From Rhizohabitans arisaemae (GTDB lineage Bacteria > Actinomycetota > Actinomycetes > Streptosporangiales > Streptosporangiaceae), in the NCBI RefSeq assembly GCF_025996515.1, contig NZ_BLRH01000034.1, positions 1,054,001 to 1,118,000 of the forward strand: DNA of 64,000 nucleotides, given 5' to 3'. The notes beneath the pieces are model-generated. The model worked only from the letters and a program-made list of their open reading frames with translations. It ran no database searches and was not told the DNA's origin. Both the position numbers and the translations under genes were made by a program. Positions within the stretch are counted from its first letter, which is position 1, and every line of letters begins with the position of its first letter. Below are positions 28,875 to 37,928 of this stretch, piece by piece.

Positions 28875-29372
28875 TCAAGGAGGGGATGCCGCGGGTGCTA
28901 CGTGTTCCAGCTCGTTCACCCATCTCAAGGCCTCGTCGACGGATGCGCGGGTCAGCCCGATCTCCGGAGGAATCGTGATCAATAACGTTGGCTCGTGACG
29001 GTTTCCGGCCCAGTCCAGGGCTTCCGGGGTATGGGCATCGTCAATCCATACGAGGGATCGCTTAGCCGAGAATGTCGCGATAACCGGCACTTTCTCCCGT
29101 GGATGGCACGCTTGAGGCATGGCCAGCACCGGCAAGGGGGGCATCTCCAGAAGGGGCGCCAGAAAACGGTTCGCCTCATCGTTCCAGCTGGTGGCCCACA
29201 TCACGTCGAACAGCCGACCGAGTTCGATGATCCATGGCCCGTGTGCCGGAGAGATGCGTATCGGATCCTCATCGGGGAAGATCGCGTGCTCGCCGAACCC
29301 CGGCGGGCATCGGACGGCGGCAAAGGGATTGAGAACGCCGTCCACGTCGAGAAGGAGCAGGGGGCGTGTCAT
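28875..29372 (-). CDS. HAD-like phosphatase of the RNA-repair HAD type
   Basis: A 165-residue protein with the HAD nucleophile motif LLLLDVDGVLNPF at its N-terminus and a late acidic motif VWIDDAHTPEAL. The start at 29372 (MTRPLLLLDVDG) puts the motif at residues 5-17, normal for this family. It resembles the small HAD domain found alone or in Swiss-army-knife RNA repair proteins of actinobacteria. Substrate unknown. It is convergent with the HNH gene. Confidence 0.75.
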   Translation of the reverse strand: MTRPLLLLDVDGVLNPFAAVRCPPGFGEHAIFPDEDPIRISPAHGPWIIELGRLFDVMWATSWNDEANRFLAPLLEMPPLPVLAMPQACHPREKVPVIATFSAKRSLVWIDDAHTPEALDWAGNRHEPTLLITIPPEIGLTRASVDEALRWVNELEHVAPAASPP

Positions 29373-29720
29373 TGATTCAGTATCGAGCCCCCGCCGGCCT
29401 AGCGGAAGCAACGCGCCGACGGAACACAACCGCTCGCGTGATCAGGACGTGCCGGAATCCACGGGAGTCCTGCTCTGAACGGGCGCCCGATCCCCCAGTC
29501 CCGGCCAAGACCGCGAGCGCTAAGCCTGTGGGCGCTAAGCGTGGGCGCCAAGCCTGTAAGCGCCGCGATCCCGCCAGTGCCCGATGTCTCCGTCGGCGAA
29601 CCCTGCCGGGACGCAGGTTCCCAAGGCCTCGGGAAAGGCCGGGTGCCGACCCCGGTGAAGACCGGACGGGCAGCACCCTCCCTTCTCGCCTTGGGACAAC
29701 CCGGCGGAGCGCAGCTCCGG
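29373..29720. other. gap with short GGCGCTAAGC repeats
   Basis: No gene recognised. Near 29516-29565 there are three close copies of a GGCGCTAAGCCTGT-like word, in forms GCGCTAAGCCTGTG, GGCGCTAAGCGTG and GGCGCCAAGCCTGTAAG. Confidence 0.4.
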
Positions 29721-31328
29721 TCAACCGGATGAACGGACCTCGGCGCGATCGGCCGGGCCGGACGACCGGAACGGCTCCGAACGGCCTGTACGGTGCACGG
29801 CCCGGGCGGTGGCGACGCCGATCAGGCATATGACCGCGAAGCCGAGGAGCATGAAGCGGGCCGAGTCGAGCATCGACGTACCGCCCAGGTTGATCAGGAC
29901 GCCGGCGACGGCCGTACCGAACGCGGTCGACATCGTCGTCACGGTGGCGATGCCCGCTGCCGCCTGCCTTCCCTCTTCCGGGTCCGGGGCCGCCGACATG
30001 GCCGCCACGGACAGGTGCGGGTAGGCGATCCCGATGCCCGAACCGGCGGCGAACAGGACCGGCACCCACACGGCCACCAGCCAGATCGGGGGGTTCTCCC
30101 GCTGGATCAGCCCCAGAACAAGGAACCCGAACGCGAGCAGGATCGGACCCGCGGTGATCATTCTGCGCACCGCAGGTGCACAGACCGCCGATGAGCCGAC
30201 GATCTGGCTCGCCGACCACCCGAGCGAAACGGCGGCGGCGAGGAAGCTGGCCGCCAGTGGCGGCAGCCCGCCCAGCCGCTGGCCGAACAGCGGCAGGAAC
30301 GACTCGGCCGCGACGCCCAAGGACAGCAGGCCGATCGTCAGGTACACCCATTTCAGCGGCGAACCCGCCCGGTACGTCGCGGCCGGGAAGACCCGGAGCC
30401 CACTGCGGCGTTCATGGACCACGAACCCGGCAAGCAGCAGGAGCGCGACCGCGACCGCCGCCGCCTTCCCCGCCGTGCCGGGCAGGACGCCCGCCGCGCT
30501 GACGGCCACGGCGGCGACCGTGATCAGGACGAGGGACACGCCGGAAATCGGTACCCGGGCCGTGTTCCGCTCGCTCCGGGGCATCACCCGGAACACCGCC
30601 GCGCCGCACACGGCGCCGACCACCGCCATCAGGACGAACGCCGGACGCCACGATCCGGCCTGGGCGAACAGACCTCCGAGCGCCGGGCCGACGAAGTTCC
30701 CGACCCCGTACATCGCGGAGATCAGCGCGGTTCCGCGTGCCCACAGTCGCTGCGGCAGGGCCGACCTGACGACGGCGAAACCGAGCCCGGACAGGAGTCC
30801 GGCACCGAGCCCCTGGACGCCCCGTCCCGTCAGGAGCATCGGCATGGCCGGGCTTGCCGCGCAGGCCAGCGAGCCCACGGTGAAGAGGGTGAAGCCGAGA
30901 AGGTAGGCCCCGATGTTCCCCCATCGGGCGAGGAACCGGCCGGTGAGCATCGTCGCGACGACCATGGCCACGAGGTAGACCGTCATGTTCCACGCGTAGA
31001 AGTCCGCGCCGCCGAGCTCGGACACCATGGCCGGCAGCAAGCTCGCCGCCAGATAGATGTTGACCGCGCCGACGAGTACGCCGACGGCGAGGACGGTCGC
31101 GGCGCCGAGGTGCCGTGGGCCCAGCAGTTCGCGCAGGCTCACCGGTTCGCCTGGGCCGGGTCCCGTGGGGCCGACGGTACGGCGTCCGCGTTCGGCCGTC
31201 TGGACCGCGCCGCCTGGCTCGTCGGCCGAACGACCGGTTCGCAGCCCGTCGGCCAGACGACCGGTTCGCGGCTCGTGGGCCGGGGTGACAGGTTCCGCGC
31301 CGGGCGTCCTGTCGTCGTTGGGATTCAT
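29721..31328 (-). CDS. MFS transporter, multidrug-efflux (DHA2-like)
   Basis: A 535-residue membrane protein with about 12-14 hydrophobic segments after a long charged N-terminal tail (residues 1-75). GRFLARWGNIGAYLLGF after the second segment matches the MFS A-motif region. Start ATG 31328 (MNPNDDR) is preferred over an upstream in-frame start. It lies 94 bases downstream of a TetR gene on the same strand and is probably controlled by it. It is likely a drug or metabolite exporter; substrate unknown. Confidence 0.85.
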   Translation of the reverse strand: MNPNDDRTPGAEPVTPAHEPRTGRLADGLRTGRSADEPGGAVQTAERGRRTVGPTGPGPGEPVSLRELLGPRHLGAATVLAVGVLVGAVNIYLAASLLPAMVSELGGADFYAWNMTVYLVAMVVATMLTGRFLARWGNIGAYLLGFTLFTVGSLACAASPAMPMLLTGRGVQGLGAGLLSGLGFAVVRSALPQRLWARGTALISAMYGVGNFVGPALGGLFAQAGSWRPAFVLMAVVGAVCGAAVFRVMPRSERNTARVPISGVSLVLITVAAVAVSAAGVLPGTAGKAAAVAVALLLLAGFVVHERRSGLRVFPAATYRAGSPLKWVYLTIGLLSLGVAAESFLPLFGQRLGGLPPLAASFLAAAVSLGWSASQIVGSSAVCAPAVRRMITAGPILLAFGFLVLGLIQRENPPIWLVAVWVPVLFAAGSGIGIAYPHLSVAAMSAAPDPEEGRQAAAGIATVTTMSTAFGTAVAGVLINLGGTSMLDSARFMLLGFAVICLIGVATARAVHRTGRSEPFRSSGPADRAEVRSSG

Positions 31329-31422
31329 GATTTCAAGCTTGTCGTTGAAGCGATCCCGGAGACTTCCGCCCGGCCGAAGGCTCGGACTCAGCACCGATGA
31401 GGCACCGATGAGCGGTCAACCC

Positions 31423-32037
31423 TCAACCGCCGGTCGAAGCCTCCGGGCCGACCGCGGTGAAGATCCGATCTAGGTGGAGGTCGACGGCCTGGGTGACGGT
31501 CTCCTCGGTGTGAAAGCCGATCAGGGTCGGGTTGACCAGCCCTTGGGTGAGGGCGAACAGCAGCACCGCCTCCTGTTCCGGGTCGAGGCCGGGGTGCGCC
31601 TCCCCCGCCGCTTGGGCGAGGCGTATCTGCTGGGCGAAGAAGACCATGTGGTACGGGTAGCCCTCCCGCAGCGTCGCGGCGAACACCGGGTCGACGCCGG
31701 ACCGGGCGAGGAAGGCGAAGGCGATCCGAGCCTCACTGCGCCGCTCGTCGTCGAGGGGGAGCATCTCGATGATCGCGCTGCGGACGAGAGCTCGCGGTGA
31801 CCGGGGATCCAGGCAGGCCGCGACCCGGCGATAGATCCGCCGGTGCACGTAGATCAACGCGTGGGTCATCATCTGATCCTTGGTCGCGAAGTAGTGCTGG
31901 ACCCGCCCCATGGAGACTCCCGCCTCGGCCGCCACGCTGCGCAGGCTGACGCCTTCCAGGCCCTGACGGTCGACGACCCTGAGCAGGGCTTCGGCGATCT
32001 CGGCGCATCGAGCTTCGTGATCCACTCTCTTCGGCAT
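31423..32037 (-). CDS. TetR/AcrR family regulator
   Basis: A 204-residue regulator with helix-turn-helix VSLRSVAAEAGVSMGRVQHY at about residues 30-50 and a TetR-type C-terminal domain. It is divergent from an alpha/beta hydrolase and upstream of the MFS gene on its own strand. Two operator-like palindromes lie between it and the hydrolase, so it probably represses both directions. Confidence 0.9.
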   Translation of the reverse strand: MPKRVDHEARCAEIAEALLRVVDRQGLEGVSLRSVAAEAGVSMGRVQHYFATKDQMMTHALIYVHRRIYRRVAACLDPRSPRALVRSAIIEMLPLDDERRSEARIAFAFLARSGVDPVFAATLREGYPYHMVFFAQQIRLAQAAGEAHPGLDPEQEAVLLFALTQGLVNPTLIGFHTEETVTQAVDLHLDRIFTAVGPEASTGG

Positions 32038-32054
32038 ACCTGTCCCATGTTTTG

Positions 32055-32112
32055 CAATGCGATCGCATTGTCAAATGCGGTCCGGACGTTTTACGATACG
32101 GATGCATTGTAA
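32055..32112. promoter_or_regulatory. paired TetR operators in a divergent promoter
   Basis: CAATGCGATCGCATTG (32055-32070) is a perfect 16-bp palindrome. A second, imperfect 22-bp one at 32091-32112 opens TTACGAT and closes ATTGTAA. They share the ATTG/CAAT half-site pattern and sit between the divergent TetR and hydrolase starts. Confidence 0.7.
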
Positions 32113-32132
32113 AGATTGGAGGCAGGACACCC

Positions 32133-33032
32133 GTGCCGGTCGAGAGAGCACGCAACAACGAAGTTGAGATCGCCTACGAGACGTTCGGCGCACCGGACGG
32201 CGAACCGCTACTGTTGATCATGGGCACCGCCTTGCAGATGGTGATGTGGCCCGACGACCTGTGCCACGCGCTCACGGCCCGCGGATTCACGGTCGCGCGC
32301 TTCGACAACCGGGACAGCGGCCTCTCCACCCACTTCACCGAGGCCGGAAGACCGAACCTGGGAAAGGACTGGTTCCGGGCCGGAAAAGTCGCCGCCTACA
32401 CGCTGCGGGACATGGCCGACGACGCCGTGGCGGTGATGGACGCGCTCGGCTGGCCCAGTGCGCACCTGTTCGGGGCCTCCCTGGGCGGCGTCATCGCCCA
32501 GCTGACCGCCCTCGAACATCCGGCCCGCGTACGCAGCCTCACCCTCACCTCGAGTCATGCGGGCTGGAAACGCGGGCGGGTGAGCATGCGCACCGTACTT
32601 CGGCTGCTGATCAGCCAGGGCCTCACGCGCTACACCGCCGACCGCGCCGGGGCAGCTCAGCGGATCGTGGACGCGATGCGCATCCTCGGCTCACCCGGAT
32701 ACCCGCTCGACGAGGCCTGGTATCGCCAGGCGGCCGGAATCTCCTACGATCGCGATCCGCACCTCAAAGGCGGGGAGATGCGGCAGTCCGCCGCGGCCGG
32801 GGCAACCGGCGACCTGCTCCCCCGCCTCGGCGGGATCAAGGTGCCCACGCTCGTCGTCCACGGGGAGGACGACCCGATGGTCCGTCCGCGAGCCGCGAAG
32901 GAGATCGCCGACGCCGTCCCCGGCGCCCGCCTGGTGCTCTATCCCGGGATGGGCCACGACCTGCCCCGTGCGCTCTGGCCCGACATCGTCGACGAGATCT
33001 GCGCCATGACCGCCGACATCCGAACCGGGTGA
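32133..33032 (+). CDS. alpha/beta hydrolase
   Basis: A 299-residue alpha/beta hydrolase. The nucleophile elbow is GASLGG, the acid is in HGEDDPMV, and the histidine is in PGMGHDLP. The GTG start at 32133 follows GGAGG at 32118-32122. It is divergent from the TetR gene with two operator palindromes between, so it is likely induced by the TetR ligand. The usual annotation would be esterase or lactonase; substrate unknown. Confidence 0.88.
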   Translation: MPVERARNNEVEIAYETFGAPDGEPLLLIMGTALQMVMWPDDLCHALTARGFTVARFDNRDSGLSTHFTEAGRPNLGKDWFRAGKVAAYTLRDMADDAVAVMDALGWPSAHLFGASLGGVIAQLTALEHPARVRSLTLTSSHAGWKRGRVSMRTVLRLLISQGLTRYTADRAGAAQRIVDAMRILGSPGYPLDEAWYRQAAGISYDRDPHLKGGEMRQSAAAGATGDLLPRLGGIKVPTLVVHGEDDPMVRPRAAKEIADAVPGARLVLYPGMGHDLPRALWPDIVDEICAMTADIRTG

Positions 33033-33063
33033 GCGCCTCGGGCCGCCCGGCGACACGGCGCTC

Positions 33064-33078
33064 GGCCGCAGGCCGTAC
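33064..33078. repeat. dispersed GCA-loop mini-hairpin copy
   Basis: GGCCGCAGGCCGTAC, identical to the copies at 21637 and 23779. It lies 32 bases after the hydrolase stop, in a 258-base gap between convergent genes. Confidence 0.6.
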
Positions 33079-33290
33079 CGGCCCCTGCCTGCCAACCCCT
33101 TGTGCACGGGCGGCACCCACCTCGATGGCCGACGGCGGGAGTCTCCCCGGACAATGGGCGCCATCTCCCACCTCCTTCGTCCCAGGAAAGGACGCGAGTC
33201 CTCTCGGGCCGGGCAAGGGCAAAGGCGATGGCGCGCCATCACTTCGGGCCGCGCCGAGATCACCCGACAAGGTGACCGTTGGCGGTCGGC

Positions 33291-34073
33291 TTAGGCCATC
33301 CCCTGGTCCTGGGACTGATGCCGGCGTGCCCTGCGTGCTTTGCGGGCCCGGCGCTGCGAGGCGGTGGGGCGGTCTAGCCACCATTCGGCTGCCAGGATGT
33401 TCACGATCATGGCGACCCAGACGCCCATCCCGGTGAACGTCTGCACCGTGGGGTCGAGGGGCCCCGCCTCTTCGGTGAGCTGATCGGCGAAGAACGCCAC
33501 GGCGAAGACGATCGACCAGATTCGTGTGGCGACGATGGCGAACGTCAGGGCGAAACTGCGGATCATCCAGCGTCGGTGCTCACCGTGGCGGCGCTGGATC
33601 GCCATGCGGATGCCGACGACGGTGACGATGAGCCAGACGACCCCGAGCGTGACGTTCGCGACGCGGACGACGGGACCGAAGGGGCTCACCGCGCCGACGA
33701 TGATTCCGAGCACCCCTGCCGGGAGTACGCCCGCGAACACATACAGGCGGCCCATGACGCGGTGTGCCTTGGGGAAGCGGTTGCGGAAGGCGGGCCAGAT
33801 CTGGAAGCAGCAGGTCGTCATCGCGATCGATCCGAAGACGACGTGGCCGGTCAGCAGCCAGAAGTGCGCACCGAACCCGTCAGGTGCGGGGACGTTGGTG
33901 TTCGCCGGATTGAACGTCAGGTACCGGGGCACGGTCAGTGCCATGAAGGCGAGTGCGACGAACATCAGTGGCCCGACCCACGGCCGGCGCCACAGGGGTG
34001 GTCGCGGCGTGCCGGACGGAGCCGCCGGCGGAGGCGGTGTGGCTTGGGTAGGCGGGTGGAAAGTGCTGCTCAT
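33291..34073 (-). CDS. DUF2306 family membrane protein
   Basis: A 260-residue integral membrane protein with about 6-7 hydrophobic segments. HVVFGSIAMTTCCFQIWPAF and the following KAHRVMGRLYVF are typical of DUF2306. A proline-rich cytoplasmic N-terminus precedes the first segment. The start at 34073 (MSSTFHPP) is chosen by reading-frame context. It is divergent from a TetR gene across a strong inverted repeat and is probably repressed by it. Function unknown. Confidence 0.8.
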   Translation of the reverse strand: MSSTFHPPTQATPPPPAAPSGTPRPPLWRRPWVGPLMFVALAFMALTVPRYLTFNPANTNVPAPDGFGAHFWLLTGHVVFGSIAMTTCCFQIWPAFRNRFPKAHRVMGRLYVFAGVLPAGVLGIIVGAVSPFGPVVRVANVTLGVVWLIVTVVGIRMAIQRRHGEHRRWMIRSFALTFAIVATRIWSIVFAVAFFADQLTEEAGPLDPTVQTFTGMGVWVAMIVNILAAEWWLDRPTASQRRARKARRARRHQSQDQGMA

Positions 34074-34097
34074 GAAGGGTTCCGTTCCACTGACAAG

Positions 34098-34142
34098 AAA
34101 CTCTGTATGGCATACGTAAACACTGTATACCATACAGAGTTT
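34098..34142. promoter_or_regulatory. long inverted repeat, TetR operator region
   Basis: Perfect 13-base arms, AAACTCTGTATGG (34098-34110) and CCATACAGAGTTT (34130-34142), enclose 19 bases. Within it, GTATGGCATAC and GTATACCATAC are palindromic cores 20 bases apart. The region is AT-rich and lies between the divergent DUF2306 and TetR genes. Confidence 0.75.
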
Positions 34143-34177
34143 TAGGATGGGGCAAGTCCTTTTCAGAGGGGAGCTTG

Positions 34178-34918
34178 ATGTCCCGCGACACCGGTGGCAT
34201 GATCCGCACCGTCGACCTCTTGTGGGGAACGGATTCGCCACGCGGGTCTCGCGGCCCGAGGCCGGGCCTGAGCGTTGAGAAGATCACCAGCGCCGCCCTG
34301 GCCATCGCCGACACCGAAGGCATCGGCGTGCTGTCCATGCAGCGGATCGCCAAAACCCTCGGCTACAGCACGATGTCGATCTACAACTACGTGCCGAGCA
34401 AAGATCAGCTGATCGAGCTCATGCTCGACGCCGCCACGCCTCCGCCCCCGCCTGCCAGAGACGGCGCGAGCTGGCGTGAGGAGCTGGAAGACTGGGTCCG
34501 GGCCACCTGGCAGCTCTATCAGGCGCATCCCTGGGTTCTCAAGGTCCCCACCTTGAGCCCCCCGGTGGGACCCAACCAGCTGGCCTGGTTCGAGGCCGCG
34601 TTGCATGCCCTGAGCCGCAGCGGGTTGAGGGGCAACGAGGTCTTGTCACTCGGGCTGCACGTCATCGGCTCCTTGCGCGGACAGGCGGCGATGGCCGCCG
34701 ACCTCACCGCCTCGGCATCGGAACGGACGGCCGGCGAGTTCGAACAGATCGTCAGCCGCGTCGTCACCGAGGACCGCTTCCCCGTCCTGCACACCGTCAT
34801 CCGCCGCAACGGCATCAGCGAGATCGGCATAGCGCAGGACGTGCTGGTAGACCTTGAGTTCGGCTTGCGGCTCCTCCTCGACGGTGTGGAAGAGCATGTG
34901 AAACGACACCTCGGCTGA
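34178..34918 (+). CDS. TetR/AcrR family regulator with C-terminal ligand domain
   Basis: A 246-residue regulator. The helix-turn-helix lies at about 45-75 (SMQRIAKTLGYSTMSIYNYV), after a 30-residue N-terminal extension. The rest resembles the larger TetR_C-type domain. ATG 34178 follows GAGGGGAG; a TTG one codon earlier is less likely. The inverted repeat at 34098-34142 is its probable operator, controlling itself and the divergent DUF2306 gene. Confidence 0.88.
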   Translation: MSRDTGGMIRTVDLLWGTDSPRGSRGPRPGLSVEKITSAALAIADTEGIGVLSMQRIAKTLGYSTMSIYNYVPSKDQLIELMLDAATPPPPPARDGASWREELEDWVRATWQLYQAHPWVLKVPTLSPPVGPNQLAWFEAALHALSRSGLRGNEVLSLGLHVIGSLRGQAAMAADLTASASERTAGEFEQIVSRVVTEDRFPVLHTVIRRNGISEIGIAQDVLVDLEFGLRLLLDGVEEHVKRHLG

Positions 34919-35235
34919 CCGCCCCGGCAGCCGATTGAGAGGCCTGCCGCTACCCGGATGTCACGTCTGCGTGCGGCCCGGGGAACCCACCGAGGTGTCA
35001 CCGCCACGGAGCGGGCGCCGCGATCGGTGGATGGCGGGTACGGCCGCAGGCTGCCGCGGGCGGCTCGGGTGACCCCCATTCTTGGCAGCGCCCCTTCGCC
35101 ACCCGACCTTGGGCCGACCACCCGACGGGGCCGACCAAACCACGCGGCCCCAAGGTGACGCTTCTTCCTCCAGAGCTGCGCATGGGCCGCCCCAGGGGCC
35201 GATCCGGCTCTCCCCGGTCAGGCGCCCAGAGGTTG
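34919..35235. other. gap between convergent genes
   Basis: A 317-base gap with no gene recognised. A GTACGGCCGCAGGCTGCCG stretch near 35039 resembles the dispersed mini-hairpin family. Confidence 0.35.
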
Positions 35236-36468
35236 TCAGGGACGGCGGGCGAAGGCGGGGGCGTGTTCGGGGCGGGGACCGAAGCCGACGAAACGGGCGG
35301 GGTACTTGCGCAACCCTGGGAACCACCGCCCGAGGAACAGGACCGCTTTCGGTGGGCCCGACCGCCTGCCGGTGAACTGCCCCTCGAAGACGACCCGCTG
35401 CAGCACGCGCTGGGCGGCCTGAACGATCTTCGTGGGACGCATCCTCCGCCGTTGGACGGCGGCCAGGTCGGAGACGGACACCCGACGGTGTCGCAGCGGA
35501 TCGGCGAGCAGGGTGGCCGCCGCGACGGCGTCCTGGATCGCGAGGTTGATCCCCACTCCGCCGACGGGGGACATGGCGTGCGCCGCGTCGCCGATGAGCA
35601 GCAGCCCGTCGCGGTACCACCGGTTGAGGCGGTTCAGCTTCACATCGAGCATGAACACCTGGTCCATGTCGGTCAGCTGGTCCAGCCGGTCGGTGAAGTC
35701 GGGGCGGATCCGGGCGATCCGCTCGCGGAACCGCTCCACCCCCTCGGCCCGGATCCGGGCGTCGGCTCCCTTCGCGGTGAGGTACGCCAGCTGGTAGTAG
35801 TCCTCACGGGAAAGGGCGAGCACCGCCCCGGTCCCCCTGGCCCGCGGAACTATGCCCGCCGGCGTGTTGTCGTCGCCGGGTAGCTTGGGCAGGCGGAACC
35901 ACCACACGTCGAAAGGCACGGGAAACTCCTTGGGCACCAGGCCCGCCTCCCGGCGCAGCGTGGAACCCCGCCCGTCGCAGGCCACGGTGAGCTCGGCGCG
36001 GATCCTCCCCTCCCGGCCGTCCTTGGTGCGGTACGCGACCCCGGCGACCCTGTCGCCTTCTCTGATCAACCCGGTGACCTCGGTGTTCATCCGCAGAGTG
36101 AAGGTCGGTTCCCGCCGGGCGGCGTCGGCGAGGAAGTCGAGCAGGTCCCACTGGGGCACCATCGCGATGTAGTTGTACGGCGGGGGCAGCCTCGTGAAGT
36201 CCCCCAGGGTGACCAGGGTGCCGTCGGGGGCGGGGAACGCCACGTTCCCCAGCCGGCTCTGCGGGAGCGCACGGAACCCCTCGCCGAGGCCGAGCTCGTC
36301 CATGAGCCGCACGGTGGCGGGATGCACGGTGTCACCGCGGAAATCACGCAGGAAGTCGCCGTGCTTCTCCAGCACGGTGACGGCTATCCCCGCCCTGGCC
36401 AGGAGCAGGCCGAGCATCATGCCCGCCGGGCCACCACCGCAGACGAGGGCGCCGGTGTTCTCGGTCAT
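35236..36468 (-). CDS. FAD-dependent monooxygenase (PHBH/UbiH type)
   Basis: A 410-residue flavoprotein. The N-terminal Rossmann motif is LVCGGGPAGMMLG (8-20), DG occurs in ACDGRGST, and the second FAD motif is LLIGDAAHAMSPVGGVGINL. Start ATG 36468 is placed 6 bases after GGGAGGG; a GTG two codons upstream would overlap that site. It probably hydroxylates an aromatic or polyketide-like substrate. An inverted repeat just upstream points to a dedicated regulator that is not adjacent. Confidence 0.88.
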   Translation of the reverse strand: MTENTGALVCGGGPAGMMLGLLLARAGIAVTVLEKHGDFLRDFRGDTVHPATVRLMDELGLGEGFRALPQSRLGNVAFPAPDGTLVTLGDFTRLPPPYNYIAMVPQWDLLDFLADAARREPTFTLRMNTEVTGLIREGDRVAGVAYRTKDGREGRIRAELTVACDGRGSTLRREAGLVPKEFPVPFDVWWFRLPKLPGDDNTPAGIVPRARGTGAVLALSREDYYQLAYLTAKGADARIRAEGVERFRERIARIRPDFTDRLDQLTDMDQVFMLDVKLNRLNRWYRDGLLLIGDAAHAMSPVGGVGINLAIQDAVAAATLLADPLRHRRVSVSDLAAVQRRRMRPTKIVQAAQRVLQRVVFEGQFTGRRSGPPKAVLFLGRWFPGLRKYPARFVGFGPRPEHAPAFARRP

Positions 36469-36485
36469 GATCACCCTCCCAATAT

Positions 36486-36501
36486 TTCATCAGACGATGA
36501 A
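36486..36501. promoter_or_regulatory. operator-like inverted repeat upstream of the monooxygenase
   Basis: TTCATC-AGAC-GATGAA, flanked by AATATT-like sequence on both sides, about 18 bases before the monooxygenase start. The rest of the 333-base gap to 36801 shows no gene. Confidence 0.55.
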
Positions 36502-36801
36502 TATTTACGTTGCCAGAGTAACCCAGTCAATGCCGATCGGAAAGTACCGCCCGGGATTCCGCCGGACGACGACGCACGAGGCTTTACCAGGCCATGACGC
36601 GTGACGCAGACCACTCGGATCGATCACGACCCCGTGAACCCGGTCGACCACGCACCGGGTCGTGCACCCTCTCCCCTGGCTCTACCCGGACCGCATGTCC
36701 GTCCACCAAAGAAGTACGGAGGCCGCCTCCGCGGCGATCACGGGCAGGCGTCTCCGATAACCCTTTGCCGAGCGCATCGAAGAACGTCTAGCGTCGCCGA
36801 G

Positions 36802-37803
36802 GTGCGTACCGTCATCGTCGGCGACATCCACGGCTGCTACGACGAACTGCTCGAACTCCTGGAGAAGGTCGAGCTCCGCCCCGACGACCTGCTGATCGGC
36901 GTCGGCGATCTGGTCGACCGCGGTCCGGCGCCCGGCGAGGTGGTCGGGCTTTTCCGCGAACGCCCGAACTCGGTCGCGGTCATGGGCAACCACGAACGCA
37001 AACACGTCCGTGGGATCTTCTCCTACGCCCAGGAGATCACACGCCTGCAACTCGGCGACCGCTACGCCGAAACGGTCGACTGGATGCGGACGCTGCCGTA
37101 CCACTTCGAAAACGAACACGTCCGTGTGGTGCACGCCGCGCTGATCCCGGGAATCCCGCCCGCCGACCAGAAGGAGGAGATCCTCTGCGGCTCGACCAGC
37201 GGTGAACGGGAACTCGCCGCGCTGTTCCCCGGCGGGCACTGGCACGACCACTACACCGACGCCAAACCCGTCGTGTTCGGCCATCACGTGACCGGGCGAG
37301 AGCCGTTGATCCGCGACGGCAGGGTCTTCGGCCTGGACACCGGCGCCTGCCACGGCTGGAACCTGACCGCGCTGTGCGTCCCCGGGTTCACGGTCCACTC
37401 GGTGGCCGCACGCGCCGACCACTGGTCGATCGCCAAACGCCGGTGGCAACTGCCCGTCCTGAAGACCAAGCCGTGGCGTGACCTCACCTGGCCGGAGCTG
37501 GCCGGGACGATCGAGCGGTTCTCCTCGGCGACCGACCCCGCCACCCGCGGCTGGCTGGAGTCGGTCGAGGAGTGGGCGGCGGACCTGCGGGCGTCGTTCC
37601 CCGCCCTGACGGACGCTGCATACGAGCTCGCCGACGGGCTCACCGCCGACGAGCTGCGACGGCACCCCGCGGCGAAGTACCTGTTTCAGGCCCGGGACGG
37701 TCGGCTCGACCAGGCCACCCTGGCCAAACGGTGCCCGACGCCGCGCAAGACCGCCGAACTGGCCGCCGCGCTGGGGCTGGTCGTGACCGAGCCGCCCGAT
37801 TGA
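36802..37803 (+). CDS. PPP-type metallophosphoesterase (diadenosine tetraphosphatase-like)
   Basis: A 333-residue calcineurin-like phosphoesterase. The metal motifs are GDIHG (7-11), GDLVDRG (35-41), GNHE (62-65) and a later GHH. This order fits bacterial serine/threonine protein phosphatases and symmetrical Ap4A hydrolases. GTG 36802 puts the first motif at the N-terminus as normal; the frame is open further upstream without support. The C-terminal 100 residues are an extension of unknown role. It is convergent with merR across a tandem repeat. Confidence 0.85.
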   Translation: MRTVIVGDIHGCYDELLELLEKVELRPDDLLIGVGDLVDRGPAPGEVVGLFRERPNSVAVMGNHERKHVRGIFSYAQEITRLQLGDRYAETVDWMRTLPYHFENEHVRVVHAALIPGIPPADQKEEILCGSTSGERELAALFPGGHWHDHYTDAKPVVFGHHVTGREPLIRDGRVFGLDTGACHGWNLTALCVPGFTVHSVAARADHWSIAKRRWQLPVLKTKPWRDLTWPELAGTIERFSSATDPATRGWLESVEEWAADLRASFPALTDAAYELADGLTADELRRHPAAKYLFQARDGRLDQATLAKRCPTPRKTAELAAALGLVVTEPPD

Positions 37804-37843
37804 GGAGCACCGGGCTCCGGAAGGCGACCGGCCGCGGCGTTTC

Positions 37844-37928
37844 GCCCGTACGGGATGTAAGCCCGTACGGGATGTAAGCCCGTACGGGATGTAAGCCCGT
37901 ACGGGATGTAAGCCCGTGCAGGATGTCA
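37844..37928. repeat. 17-bp tandem repeat, four exact copies plus one degenerate
   Basis: GCCCGTACGGGATGTAA is repeated exactly at 37844, 37861, 37878 and 37895. A degenerate fifth copy at 37912-37928 ends in TCA, which supplies the stop codon of the minus-strand MerR gene. Each unit contains the perfect palindrome CCCGTACGGG. It lies between convergent genes and could act as a terminator or protein-binding array. Confidence 0.9.
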
